NCBI GenBank assembly: GCA_002733905.1 | Contig: NVXK01000010.1 | Span: forward strand, 31,166 to 65,651 | From: Robiginitomaculum sp. | Lineage (GTDB): Bacteria; Pseudomonadota; Alphaproteobacteria; Caulobacterales; Maricaulaceae | DNA length: 34,486 nt | Direction of reading: 5' to 3' | Shown: positions 1-8,086 of the stretch, one piece after another | Layout of the letters: every line of letters starts with the position of its first letter | How positions within the stretch are numbered: the first letter of the stretch is position 1 | Notes under the pieces: generated by a model | What the model was told of the DNA's origin: nothing | Databases searched by the model: none | Seen by the model: only the letters and a program-made list of their open reading frames with translations | Position numbers and translations under genes: made by a program

Positions 1-822
1 AAAACAAGTATTTCAGAATTTTCACCAATGGCCAATATCGCATATGACGTAACAGACAATGTTATGGTTTATACGAGTTATTCCGAAGGGTTCAAATCTG
101 GCGGTTTTACCCAACGGGTCTTCCCTCCGATTATTCCACCCTATACGGCTGCACCGGGTACTCAGCCTGTCGATCTTATTCCAGGCTATGAACCTGAATT
201 CGTCAAGGTGATGGAAGTCGGATTTAAAGCCAAGCTCTTTGATAATAGACTGCGGTTAAATGCCGCTGCATTTGATACCTCTTATGATGATTTACAAGTA
301 CAGGTCTTTACATCCGTGGCCCCTGTCACAAAAAATGCAGGCCAAGCCAGTATTCAAGGTCTTGAGATCGAAGCCCAACTTGCCCCCGGAAATGGATGGT
401 TTTTGGAAGCAAACTTTTCCCTACTTGATGCCAAATATGATGTCATTGATCCACTTTCAACATTCGTCGATCCGAACAATAAATTTGAGCGTGTCCCAGA
501 AACATCTGCTGGTATTGGTGCGTCAAAAGAATTTCAGTTCACCAATTCAAGTCTTACACCACGTGTCGATATCACTTACCGCGGTGCGTTCTTCAATGAT
601 GCCTTTAATACGCCTATTATTGAATCAAAATCGCTGACCCTTGTCGATGCAAGTATGACATGGCGCACAGATGATGATGGTCTTTCTGTCGCTCTTGGGG
701 TCAAGAATCTCACAAACGAAAAATACCTCGCAAACGGTGTCTATGGTCTCGCCTTCCAAATATTTGAAGGCACATATGACCGTGGCACTCAATGGTATGT
801 CTCTGTGAACAAAAATTTCTAA
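1..822 (+). CDS. TonB-dependent receptor, C-terminal part (5' end outside window)
   Basis: The reading frame is open from the first base, so the gene starts upstream and only about the last 273 residues are present. They read as the C-terminal half of an outer-membrane TonB-dependent receptor: repeated amphipathic beta-strands, the segment VYTSYSEGFKSGGF, a strand with NAAAFDTSYDDLQVQVF, the late strand ALGVKNLTNEKYLANG, and a terminal aromatic residue (SVNKNF), the usual signal for beta-barrel insertion. The conserved GFKSGGF and GLEIEAQ-type strands are typical of the large receptor family abundant in Sphingomonadales, Caulobacterales and Hyphomonadales. The substrate cannot be told because plug and TonB box are missing. 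An ATG at base 28 is internal, not a start. The AhpD-like gene follows after 24 bases on the same strand and may be co-transcribed. Confidence 0.93.
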   Translation, partial: KTSISEFSPMANIAYDVTDNVMVYTSYSEGFKSGGFTQRVFPPIIPPYTAAPGTQPVDLIPGYEPEFVKVMEVGFKAKLFDNRLRLNAAAFDTSYDDLQVQVFTSVAPVTKNAGQASIQGLEIEAQLAPGNGWFLEANFSLLDAKYDVIDPLSTFVDPNNKFERVPETSAGIGASKEFQFTNSSLTPRVDITYRGAFFNDAFNTPIIESKSLTLVDASMTWRTDDDGLSVALGVKNLTNEKYLANGVYGLAFQIFEGTYDRGTQWYVSVNKNF

Positions 823-846
823 GCAATACGTTTTAAAGGAAAGAAT

Positions 847-1443
847 ATGGCACGTGTAAAAACTTGGGGTCCCAATGATACAGATGACGAGGTTATCCAA
901 GACATATTTGCTTGGGTGACAGAAATGGAAGGTCATGTGCCCAACCATTTCTACATTGAAATGAATTTCCCCGAATATCTAAAGGCTAAGCTCGGCTCGA
1001 CCAAGGTCTTATGGCAAATGGGCGAGCTTAGCATGCCAGAAATTCAGCATGTCGGCATTTTAGTTTCCAAAGCAAATGGGTGCGCCTATTGCACAGCTGC
1101 CTTTTGCACGATTTTAACCTATGGGCTTGAAACGGAAGAAGGATATGTAAAACAACTCGCGGATCAAGGCATTGACGCCATTAATGATACACGCACACGC
1201 ACAATTTTAGACTTTGCTCTCAAGGTAAATTTTGACGCCAAATCTACGACCGATGAAGATGTTGAAAGTCTGCGCACCATTGGGCTTACCGATAAGGGTA
1301 TCGTACAACTCCTGCATCTTGTCAGCGATTTCGGCTCATATAACCGTCTCAACCTCGCGCTACAAACAGATTATGACTATCGGGATCTCTGGAGGGAATC
1401 TGCATTGAACTGGAAGAAAACCAGCAAGGCTAGAGACACTTAA
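847..1443 (+). CDS. AhpD/carboxymuconolactone decarboxylase-like protein
   Basis: A 198-aa soluble protein with no signal peptide. The middle carries NGCAYCTAAFC, matching the CxxC active-site region of the AhpD/CMD fold (usual form NxCxYCxxxH), in which two cysteines reduce peroxides or other oxidants. The surrounding helices, with E-rich GELSMPEIQHVGILVSKA before the motif and DTRTRTILDFALKVN after it, also fit the family. The histidine usually four residues after the second Cys is Phe here, so the classical proton relay is altered; another Cys follows directly. The start is supported by AAAGGA nine bases upstream. It sits 24 bases behind the TonB receptor, so a role in processing the imported compound or in oxidative protection is possible but unproven. 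Exact substrate unknown. Confidence 0.8.
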   Translation: MARVKTWGPNDTDDEVIQDIFAWVTEMEGHVPNHFYIEMNFPEYLKAKLGSTKVLWQMGELSMPEIQHVGILVSKANGCAYCTAAFCTILTYGLETEEGYVKQLADQGIDAINDTRTRTILDFALKVNFDAKSTTDEDVESLRTIGLTDKGIVQLLHLVSDFGSYNRLNLALQTDYDYRDLWRESALNWKKTSKARDT

Positions 1444-1487
1444 TAATATATAATGAAGTTAAAAGTCTACTGCCCCCCCATACATCA

Positions 1488-2735
1488 TTACTCTGACGGC
1501 ACTGCGGGGTCATCATCACTTGATATATTCTTTGGAACTTCGGTTTTTGTATTGATGAGAACAGCTGCCGTTATTTGCCCGAGAACATTAACGGTTGTAC
1601 GCATCATATCGGGAATACGATCAATACCGAGCATAAAAGCCAGACCTGCGACAGGCACACCAATAGCATCAAGTGCGGGTGCCATCGTAACAACGCTGGA
1701 AGATGGCACGGGTGCCACGGTTAATGAAACCAAAAAAGTCGCCAGAATAACGGCCCCAGCGGTAGAGATAGGTATAGGTACACCGTATAAATCTGCAAGA
1801 AATACGATAGCCGCCCCTTGGAACAACGCACTACCGGGCCTGTACATCGAGGCCCCAAGCGGAATTAGTAGATTCGCAACAGTATCGGATACGCCAAGTT
1901 TTTTTATTGTCTCCTCCAAAGATATAGGGATGGCGGCAGCTGTACTCGTGGTCGAAAATGCTACAGACATGGCGCCCATAGTGCTTTTGAAAAATTGTAG
2001 CGGTCTTATTTTGGCAATAAAAAGCAGTAGCGGTAAAAAGACAAAAACCACAAGAATAACTAGCCCGACAAAAACGCTCGCAATGAAAATGCCCAGACTT
2101 TGTAACAACCCCCATCCCAATAAGGCTGTCGCGGGGGCAATCAGCCCGAAAATTCCAATGGGCGCGGTGTAAAGTATCCACCAGACCAGTTTGATCAAGG
2201 CCTCACTGATATCTTCTGCCGCCGTAATCATCCTTTCCCGACGTTCCTGAGGCAAGGTTCCCGTAGCGGCTGCGACCAAGGCCGTAAAAACAATCAGTGG
2301 CAAGATCGCACCGTCCGCAGCCGCAGCAAAAGGGTTTGGCGGCACCAGACTGACGAGAAAATCAGTTATGCTTTGTAATTTTGGCAATGTCGTCGCCTCG
2401 ACGGGAGGCATTTCTATATCAGGGGTAAAGCGAAGCCCAAGCTTCATAACACTCATGCCAATCACAATGGCCGGAATGAGAGATACCCAGTAAAATGCAA
2501 GTGTCATTCCACCAATTTTGCCAAGCTTCCTTGGATCACCAAGGCGCGCAACGCTGACAAAAATAATGGAAACGACCAAGGGGATAACGACCATTTTTAT
2601 GGCGTTGATAAAAATTTTACCCAGTGGGGCAGACTCGCGAGCAATGGCATGCAACACAGGGTTACCTGTCATTGCTGCGCCAAGCCCCACAAGCAAGCCG
2701 AGGACAAGACCTAATGTTATAACTTTATTGAGCAT
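1488..2735 (-). CDS. dicarboxylate/amino acid:cation symporter (DAACS/GltP-DctA family)
   Basis: A 415-aa inner-membrane protein with about eight hydrophobic segments and family signatures: the N-terminal GLVLGLLVGLGAAM helix, IKMVVIPLVVSIIFVSVARL, the serine-rich hairpin AFSTTSTAAAIPISLEE, PLGASMYRPGSALFQGAAI (the MDGTA-like substrate/Na+ segment, here MYRPGSA), and the second hairpin APVPSSSVVTMAPAL. DAACS proteins take up glutamate, aspartate, C4-dicarboxylates or neutral amino acids with Na+ or H+. The change from NMDGTA to SMYRPG argues for a substrate other than plain glutamate. It is the last gene of the D-amino-acid operon, 15 bases after the serine hydrolase stop, with AGGAG placed before ATG. 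I infer it imports the amino acids or dipeptides released in the periplasm. Confidence 0.88.
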   Translation of the reverse strand: MLNKVITLGLVLGLLVGLGAAMTGNPVLHAIARESAPLGKIFINAIKMVVIPLVVSIIFVSVARLGDPRKLGKIGGMTLAFYWVSLIPAIVIGMSVMKLGLRFTPDIEMPPVEATTLPKLQSITDFLVSLVPPNPFAAAADGAILPLIVFTALVAAATGTLPQERRERMITAAEDISEALIKLVWWILYTAPIGIFGLIAPATALLGWGLLQSLGIFIASVFVGLVILVVFVFLPLLLFIAKIRPLQFFKSTMGAMSVAFSTTSTAAAIPISLEETIKKLGVSDTVANLLIPLGASMYRPGSALFQGAAIVFLADLYGVPIPISTAGAVILATFLVSLTVAPVPSSSVVTMAPALDAIGVPVAGLAFMLGIDRIPDMMRTTVNVLGQITAAVLINTKTEVPKNISSDDDPAVPSE

Positions 2736-2750
2736 GCCGTCTCCTAAATC

Positions 2751-3833
2751 CTATTTATTCACATTTTTATCTATACCGCAATAGGTGGCTGAATGGGGAG
2801 ATGAATGAGTAGCTGAATGGCGCGCGTGCAGTGTATCACGCATATGGATACCAGAGTTTTGCACTATGTCTGAAAGGTGTTTCAAATTTGTACGCACTTC
2901 ATCATAATCTGGTTTGCTACTGGCCGTGATCGGGTTATGCGCGATGACAACATAGACGCTGGCACGACAGTTTTTCTCCCACCACCCGGCCTCTATACGC
3001 ACTTGCGGCATAGATGAAAGCGAACCGCCCTTATAATAATGGTCACCGCGAATATCATCCTTTTCAAGCCATAATACAGTACGAATTTCAGAGCGTAACA
3101 TGTCTGGCTGCGTGGTATTTGCCAATTCGCCCAACACCATTGCTAGCGAGAATGCATTTAGCAAATTATCGTCATTTTTCTGTCGGTCGGCGAGCATATA
3201 ACGCGCCAGTGTAAGCTCCTGCGCTTGCGGATACCGACGATGTATGCGCTCGGTCAAGGCTTGTGGGCCGCCAAAATACTCCATGATCACATTTGCCGCA
3301 GCATTGTAGGCCGCGTTGGATTGGACATGCTGTTTATGGATCATGGCTTCGGCCAATTGTCTGGCGGTTAAGCCCTTTAATTCTGCGCGTGCCGCCTCTT
3401 GTTTCTCGGGCGTAAAGTGTGCAATTGCCTGACTATCAGGATTATCAAGAATTGCGGCTAGTTCAGCAAATGGCACATCGAGGGTTTCAATTTTGTCGCT
3501 AAAAAACTCAATTAAAATTGCCGTTTTAATAGCGCTCGCGGCTGGCATAATAGCTTTGGCATTATGACTGTACCAGGCTTGATTGTCTGATCCACCCAGC
3601 CAGACACTATATTCATACCCCTCATCATTGTCTTCAAGCGCGGCGAGTGCAGACTCTATTGCTTGAATATCTAATTCAATAGCTGCTTGTGCAGCCTCAT
3701 CAGACCGAGAGCATGACACAATCACAAAGGCGCATAACGCCATCACCAGCATTCCCCTTGCACGTTTTACAGCTGAGATTATCATGTTTTTTTCTCGCGA
3801 CACGGAGGTTGAAATAAAGATATTTTTTATCAT
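2751..3833 (-). CDS. serine hydrolase lipoprotein, class A beta-lactamase fold
   Basis: A 360-aa exported protein. I chose the ATG at 3833 because AAAGGA lies at good spacing; the ATG at 3785 would give a more usual lipoprotein signal and is a real alternative. The signal ends at the lipobox IVSC. The fold is that of the PF13354 class A beta-lactamase-like serine hydrolases: nucleophile motif SAIK near residues 100-103 (SxxK), a helix with AYNAAANVIMEYFGG near 175-189 matching the SDN-loop helix, and YYKGGS near 266-271 at the place of KTG. The SDN serine is replaced and KTG is KGG, so classical beta-lactamase activity is doubtful; a peptidase, esterase or D-aminopeptidase role fits the operon better. 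Its neighbours are a D-aminoacylase upstream and a symporter downstream. Function beyond the fold is inference. Confidence 0.8.
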   Translation of the reverse strand: MIKNIFISTSVSREKNMIISAVKRARGMLVMALCAFVIVSCSRSDEAAQAAIELDIQAIESALAALEDNDEGYEYSVWLGGSDNQAWYSHNAKAIMPAASAIKTAILIEFFSDKIETLDVPFAELAAILDNPDSQAIAHFTPEKQEAARAELKGLTARQLAEAMIHKQHVQSNAAYNAAANVIMEYFGGPQALTERIHRRYPQAQELTLARYMLADRQKNDDNLLNAFSLAMVLGELANTTQPDMLRSEIRTVLWLEKDDIRGDHYYKGGSLSSMPQVRIEAGWWEKNCRASVYVVIAHNPITASSKPDYDEVRTNLKHLSDIVQNSGIHMRDTLHARHSATHSSPHSATYCGIDKNVNK

Positions 3834-3839
3834 TATAGT

Positions 3840-3864
3840 GTCCTTTAGGGTAGCGTCCTTTAGG
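3840..3864 (-). repeat. 10-bp direct repeat holding two Shine-Dalgarno-like copies
   Basis: GTCCTTTAGG occurs at 3840-3849 and again at 3855-3864. On the coding (-) strand each copy reads CCTAAAGGAC and contains the ribosome-binding core AAAGGA. The copy nearer the gene is correctly spaced for the ATG at 3833; the other lies directly after the stop of the deacylase gene. It fills the whole short intercistronic gap. Confidence 0.7.
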
Positions 3865-5424
3865 TTATTTTTGTACACAAGGTCGCAAAATCTTGCCCGG
3901 TAGGACAGCTTGAGATTTCCCTTCCTTAACGGCCAACTGGCCATTGACCAGAAGATATTTAACGCCCGAAGATAATATTTTCGGGTTTTGGAAATCTGCC
4001 TTTGCGGCGAATGTTTTTGGATCAAAAACAACGATGTCAGCCTTATAGCCAGTTTTTATATAACCGCGCCCACACAGTTTAAATGTATCCGCGACAAGCC
4101 CGCTACTGCGATAAAGAAACGTTTCCAGTGGCATTATTTTTTGCTGTTTTACATATGTTTCGTACTTTTTAGGAAAGCTGGCATATTTACGCGGATGTCC
4201 CTCGGAACCATCCGAGCTCGTCATCACCCAGCTTTGGGCCATGAAATTGGTCACATCTTGTTTATTCATATTAAATGACGCAATTTTTGCATTGCCATTT
4301 AAAGCAATCTCAATGGCCACCTGTGGTGCAGACATATTATTTTGCGCCGCGATTTGTGTTAAGGTTTTACCCTGCCAGTCGGCCCGCCCCTTGGTGATTA
4401 AAACAGCGTCCGCGCCGCCGCGCCGCCGTAAATTCTCTCGCACATCAATGAGAAGTTTTTCGCGCAGGGCAAAATTATTAAGCCGCGCCAGATATTTTTC
4501 CGTGCCGCCTGCCTTTATTTCTCGCGGGATCAAGGCCGCCGAAATACTGGTGCCCGATGCTAGCCATGGATATTGATCCGCGGTCACATTTATCCCGTCG
4601 GCTCTGGCCTTCTCTATCATTTCAATCACAGGCACGCTTTTGCCCCATACATCAACCCCGAGTGCCTTTATATGGGCGATATGAACGGGGATATTGGCGC
4701 GGCGTCCGATTTCCAAAACTTCTTCAATCGCCGCCTCCAGACCAATACTATAGGTGCTTTCATCGCGAATATGGCTGTCATAAACCCCGCCTTTAGCAGC
4801 GGCGATTTTTGCAAGCTCAATGACTTCATCGGTATTTGAGAAACTGCCTGGTACATAAAACAACCCCGTCGACAGGCCGAGCGCACCCGCATCCATAGCC
4901 GTGCTGATAAGGGCTTTCATCTTTGCAAGTTCCGCAGGGCGTGGTGCACGGTTGTCATTTCCCATCACATGCCGCCGCACAGCGCCATGACCAACATAAA
5001 GTGCCATATTGGTTCCAATGCCAGCCGCTTGCAGACTTGCGCGCAAACCAGCAATGTCTGGGCCGCCGCCGCCGTCATTGCCAATAAATACGCTTGTCAC
5101 CCCTTGCAGGCGGTAATTGGCATTTTGCCGTATGGTTTTATGAGGGCTTTGTAACTCAAGCAGGCTGTGGGTATGGGGGTCAATAAAACCAGGCGCGACA
5201 ATGAGGCCGCTGACATCCACTGTCAGCTCGGCCTTAATATGAGATGCGGACGCGCCGACAAAAACAATTTGGTCATTTTTTATCGCCACATCAACACTGA
5301 CACTCTTTGCCCCATCTCCCAGATAAACCTGTCCGTTTTCAAGCAGTAAATCTACGTTCATCGGTGCTTGGCACGCCGCCAGAAGGGTACATGCTCCCAA
5401 GATAAAATATTTTGCGTTATTCAT
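3865..5424 (-). CDS. N-acyl-D-amino-acid deacylase (D-aminoacylase) lipoprotein
   Basis: A 519-aa amidohydrolase. The ATG at 5424 is preferred to an in-frame TTG at 5442. The signal peptide ends in the lipobox LAAC (Cys near residue 18), so it is probably tethered in the periplasm. Family features in order: GLIVAPGFIDPHTHS with the metal-binding HTH near 84-86, YVGHGAVRRHVMG, SHIRDEST, HIAHIKALG, the ADQYPW segment, the D-aminoacylase signature SDGSEGHPRKYASFPKKY, and the closing GYKADIVVFDP of composite amidohydrolases. Such enzymes hydrolyse N-acyl-D-amino acids to D-amino acid plus acid. Its start overlaps the end of the carboxypeptidase gene by 8 bases, indicating translational coupling. 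With D-amino acid dehydrogenase in the same operon, a D-amino acid salvage role is well supported; the exact acyl or peptide substrate is not. Confidence 0.9.
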   Translation of the reverse strand: MNNAKYFILGACTLLAACQAPMNVDLLLENGQVYLGDGAKSVSVDVAIKNDQIVFVGASASHIKAELTVDVSGLIVAPGFIDPHTHSLLELQSPHKTIRQNANYRLQGVTSVFIGNDGGGGPDIAGLRASLQAAGIGTNMALYVGHGAVRRHVMGNDNRAPRPAELAKMKALISTAMDAGALGLSTGLFYVPGSFSNTDEVIELAKIAAAKGGVYDSHIRDESTYSIGLEAAIEEVLEIGRRANIPVHIAHIKALGVDVWGKSVPVIEMIEKARADGINVTADQYPWLASGTSISAALIPREIKAGGTEKYLARLNNFALREKLLIDVRENLRRRGGADAVLITKGRADWQGKTLTQIAAQNNMSAPQVAIEIALNGNAKIASFNMNKQDVTNFMAQSWVMTSSDGSEGHPRKYASFPKKYETYVKQQKIMPLETFLYRSSGLVADTFKLCGRGYIKTGYKADIVVFDPKTFAAKADFQNPKILSSGVKYLLVNGQLAVKEGKSQAVLPGKILRPCVQK

Positions 5425-6661
5425 GGCTGGGGTTCCATTCAATCAGTTTTTTCATCATTTCGCTTGCAAATATTTCGGCGGCCAGTGCTATGGCATCACG
5501 GTCTGTTTTATCGCCAACTTCATAAGTGATCGCTGGAATTTTGTAACGGGAATACATATAGTTTTTGGAGGTTGGTTTGCCCGAGTTAGGGCTTTGCTCG
5601 CGGGTGAATGCGTAAATATTGTCGCCCAACCTAGCATTGGCCGCCCCAAGCCAATCTCTAGAGAAGTTGGCGGGCCGTGTAGGTTCCCCGTCAGTTTGTG
5701 TATAAAAAAGATTGCGGTAAGTGGAATGGAAATCTAAAAAAAGAACAATCTTGTCACCGCCCTCTTTAAACCTTTTCAATTCATTTTCTATGGCTTTGGT
5801 TTCTGGCTGGGTGAACGGGCCCCAATCCCGATTTAAATCAATGCCATTTATATTATGTCGCCAGTGACCATGCCACACGCCGTCTGGATTGATATTTGGC
5901 ACAATAATCACGCCGTATTTATCTCTAAAACGGTGTGCCAAAACCGTATCACCCAATAGAGTTTCAACAAAGGGCATCAGAGCCAAAGCTCCGGTTGTTT
6001 CGGGCGGGTGTTGGCGGCCAACAATAAACACATATGGTTTTTTCGCCGAACCAGATCTGGTTTCCAACTTGTATATAGGTCGGCCTTCGACAGATTTACC
6101 AATGTTGGATTTAGTTGTTGAGGCAAGATTTTCGGCCCATTGATTATGCGCCGAATTTGAAAATATTTCCTGAGCTGCGATCATGACGGGACGGTCATCA
6201 AGCGGGATGCTGAGGCGGACATTAGTTTTAGACAGAATTTCAATTTTTGCGGGGTCAAGCAAAACCCAATTCTTGCCGTCATAACTGATTTTGGGTGAAT
6301 AGCGGTGGTGCCCGTAAGCGTATTTCAAATTTACGTATAAGATACTCCCATGCTTAATACTGGCACGTTTGGGCACAATTTTAAATCCGTACCAAGCACT
6401 TTTATTGATCGGTTGGTTTTCAGGGCTTATGGTCAGCACTAGCTTATTGGGCGCAGTTATCTCGCAATGATTGGCCCGCGCCGCAGGGAAGTTCGTCCAA
6501 ATTGCCGCCAGTTCGGTCTCGCACAGCGCAGCAGAACTTTCTACTTTGGCGACTTCATTTAAATTCGTGTTTTTAAGCGGCACTGCCTGACAGCTCGAGA
6601 CTATAGCAAGGAGGCAAAAAATACCGCCGCGTATACACCATGTTGTTGCCAGTTTACGCAC
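5417..6661 (-). CDS. M14-family zinc carboxypeptidase lipoprotein (cytosolic-carboxypeptidase-like)
   Basis: A 414-aa metallopeptidase. I chose the GTG at 6661, which has AGGGGA before it, overlaps the dadA stop by 8 bases and gives a clean signal peptide with lipobox VSSC (Cys near 24); an ATG at 6703 adds 14 charged residues and lacks a good ribosome site. Residues about 60-160 look like the beta-sandwich domain found before the catalytic domain in CCP-type enzymes (WYGFKIVPK, SPKISYDGKNWVLLD). The catalytic domain has the zinc motif HPPE (His near 218, Glu near 221), NPDGVWHGHWRHN, GIDLNRDW, the third zinc His in FLDFHSTYR near 312, and the catalytic Glu in ITYEVGD near 381. All expected residues are present. 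It probably trims C-terminal residues of peptides in the periplasm and hands them to the other enzymes of this operon. Confidence 0.88.
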   Translation of the reverse strand: MRKLATTWCIRGGIFCLLAIVSSCQAVPLKNTNLNEVAKVESSAALCETELAAIWTNFPAARANHCEITAPNKLVLTISPENQPINKSAWYGFKIVPKRASIKHGSILYVNLKYAYGHHRYSPKISYDGKNWVLLDPAKIEILSKTNVRLSIPLDDRPVMIAAQEIFSNSAHNQWAENLASTTKSNIGKSVEGRPIYKLETRSGSAKKPYVFIVGRQHPPETTGALALMPFVETLLGDTVLAHRFRDKYGVIIVPNINPDGVWHGHWRHNINGIDLNRDWGPFTQPETKAIENELKRFKEGGDKIVLFLDFHSTYRNLFYTQTDGEPTRPANFSRDWLGAANARLGDNIYAFTREQSPNSGKPTSKNYMYSRYKIPAITYEVGDKTDRDAIALAAEIFASEMMKKLIEWNPSHE

Positions 6662-7931
6662 GTTTTTTCCCCTGCCCTCGCGCACCAGAACTTTGCGCTG
6701 CATTCTCGCCGACTATTTGTGCAATTTTTTCTGCACTACCGGCGGCCAGAGTGAGGCCCAATGAACCATGGCCTATATTATAATACAGGCCCTTAAGCGC
6801 ACTCGCACCAACAATGGGAATGCCTGAAGGAGTCATGGGCCTTAGCCCCGTCCATACATGATTACCACTATCATCGTTGACGGCATCGTTGACGGCATAG
6901 TTGGCGGCATCAGGCCATAATTTCTTTGCAGTCTCAAATAATGCGAGGCCACGAGAACCGATTTTTTTTTCTGGTAGATTAGCGTCTAAAAACCCTGCAA
7001 TACGGATTTTGTCGCCAAGATTTGTGAACACAATTTTACTGAGCGGATCGGTAATACTGATATTAGGTGTATGCTCTCCTTTCGGCAAGGTGAGGCTGTA
7101 GCCGCGCATTGCATAGACTGGATGGCGTTTACCAATCGTCTTTAGCACCTTATTGACGCCCGCCCCCAAGCAGACAATGGCAGAATCACAGCTAAACATG
7201 TCCTTATCCGTTTGCACTGCGGTAATTTTGCCCCCATTTCGTTCCAATTTTACAATATTGTGGTTAAAATGAAACTTTACCCCAAATTTGTTTTCACTAT
7301 AGGTCTGCATTTTCATACAAAAAGCGAGAGGGTCAAGAACTTTATCACCTGGGGCAAATAGGCCCCCGCAAAATTCACCACGCCAAGACGCAAGCATCGG
7401 TTCATGTTCCATGCATTGATTTTTGTCCAAAGTTTCAATGTCAAACCCGTATGAGCGTTTCAAGCTTGCAGACTTGCTCAATTGTATCAATTCATTGGGA
7501 GTACGCGCTAAAATTATTTTCCCCGCGTTCACAGCTTGAATTGACGTGCAGGGAATTTCTGTCGCAAGCTTTGCCATCGCCGCTTTGGAGTACCGCGCCA
7601 ATTCAAGCATTAGCTGTAAATTGTTTGCGGATTTTGTTGCTGTGCAATTGCTTAAAAACCTAAGCCCCCACATATAATAGCCAAGATTTTTCGTAAAATG
7701 CAGCCCAATACCCTTGTCTCGCCCCAGCATGTATTTGGGAATTTTCTTAAAGGTTTCCGGATTGGCGAAAGGATCGGCATAACTATAAGAAATTTGTGCG
7801 CCATTGGCATGACTGGCACCAGCTGCTACCGCGTCCGCCTTATCAATGACATGAACTTCATGTCCTAGGCGACCAAGCGCGTAGGCGGTTGTCACCCCTA
7901 TAACGCCAGCCCCCAGAACAACTATTTTCAT
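6654..7931 (-). CDS. dadA: D-amino acid dehydrogenase (DadA-like flavoprotein)
   Basis: A 425-aa FAD-dependent oxidoreductase of the DAO family. The start is the ATG at 7931, with AGGAT just upstream, because it places the dinucleotide-binding motif MKIVVLGAGVIGVTTAYALG at the N terminus; upstream in-frame codons would only add a basic extension. DadA-type signatures follow: SHANGAQISYSYADPFANP near residues 40-60, a substrate-domain segment HPVYAMRGYSLTLP, and the C-terminal FAD motif WTGLRPMTPSGIPIVGAS and NIGHGSLGLTLAAGSAEKIA. DadA enzymes oxidise D-amino acids to 2-oxo acids and ammonia, passing electrons to the quinone pool at the inner membrane. It is the first gene of the five-gene operon, and its assignment drives the reading of the cluster. 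An in-frame 12-bp tandem duplication lies near the C-terminal third. Confidence 0.92.
   Translation of the reverse strand: MKIVVLGAGVIGVTTAYALGRLGHEVHVIDKADAVAAGASHANGAQISYSYADPFANPETFKKIPKYMLGRDKGIGLHFTKNLGYYMWGLRFLSNCTATKSANNLQLMLELARYSKAAMAKLATEIPCTSIQAVNAGKIILARTPNELIQLSKSASLKRSYGFDIETLDKNQCMEHEPMLASWRGEFCGGLFAPGDKVLDPLAFCMKMQTYSENKFGVKFHFNHNIVKLERNGGKITAVQTDKDMFSCDSAIVCLGAGVNKVLKTIGKRHPVYAMRGYSLTLPKGEHTPNISITDPLSKIVFTNLGDKIRIAGFLDANLPEKKIGSRGLALFETAKKLWPDAANYAVNDAVNDDSGNHVWTGLRPMTPSGIPIVGASALKGLYYNIGHGSLGLTLAAGSAEKIAQIVGENAAQSSGARGQGKKRA
6872..6895. repeat. 12-bp tandem duplication inside dadA
   Basis: CATCGTTGACGG is present twice in direct succession (6872-6883 and 6884-6895). In the protein it gives AVND twice (NYAVNDAVNDDSG). 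It keeps the frame and is likely a recent slippage duplication in a surface loop before the conserved WTGLRP motif. Confidence 0.85.
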
Positions 7932-8050
7932 GATCCTAATCCCAAACTTAAATCGCTTTAGGCACACGTTTCCACGGCGCACAAAGACCAAGCTTTGTTC
8001 GATATTTCGTTATATTCTTTGTAAATATATAGCGGCGAGAACAGTTGAAA

Positions 8051-8081
8051 AATTCCGGCACGTTAAAAACGCGCCGGAATT
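8051..8081 (-). terminator. Rho-independent terminator after the large TonB receptor gene
   Basis: AATTCCGGC at 8051-8059 pairs perfectly with GCCGGAATT at 8073-8081. On the - strand the hairpin is followed by a T-run (ATTTTTC). It begins a few bases after the receptor stop codon and separates the receptor from the dadA operon, so dadA needs its own promoter in 7932-8050 or depends on read-through. Confidence 0.85.
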
Positions 8082-8086
8082 ACCCA

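Noticed and set aside
1453-2172. Long open frame on the + strand opposite the symporter gene
   Set aside because: It is antisense to a well-supported membrane transporter, lacks a ribosome site and its translation resembles no protein family.
2751-3833. Antibiotic-resistance beta-lactamase
   Set aside because: The SDN and KTG motifs are altered and the gene belongs to a D-amino-acid operon, so a resistance claim is not supported.
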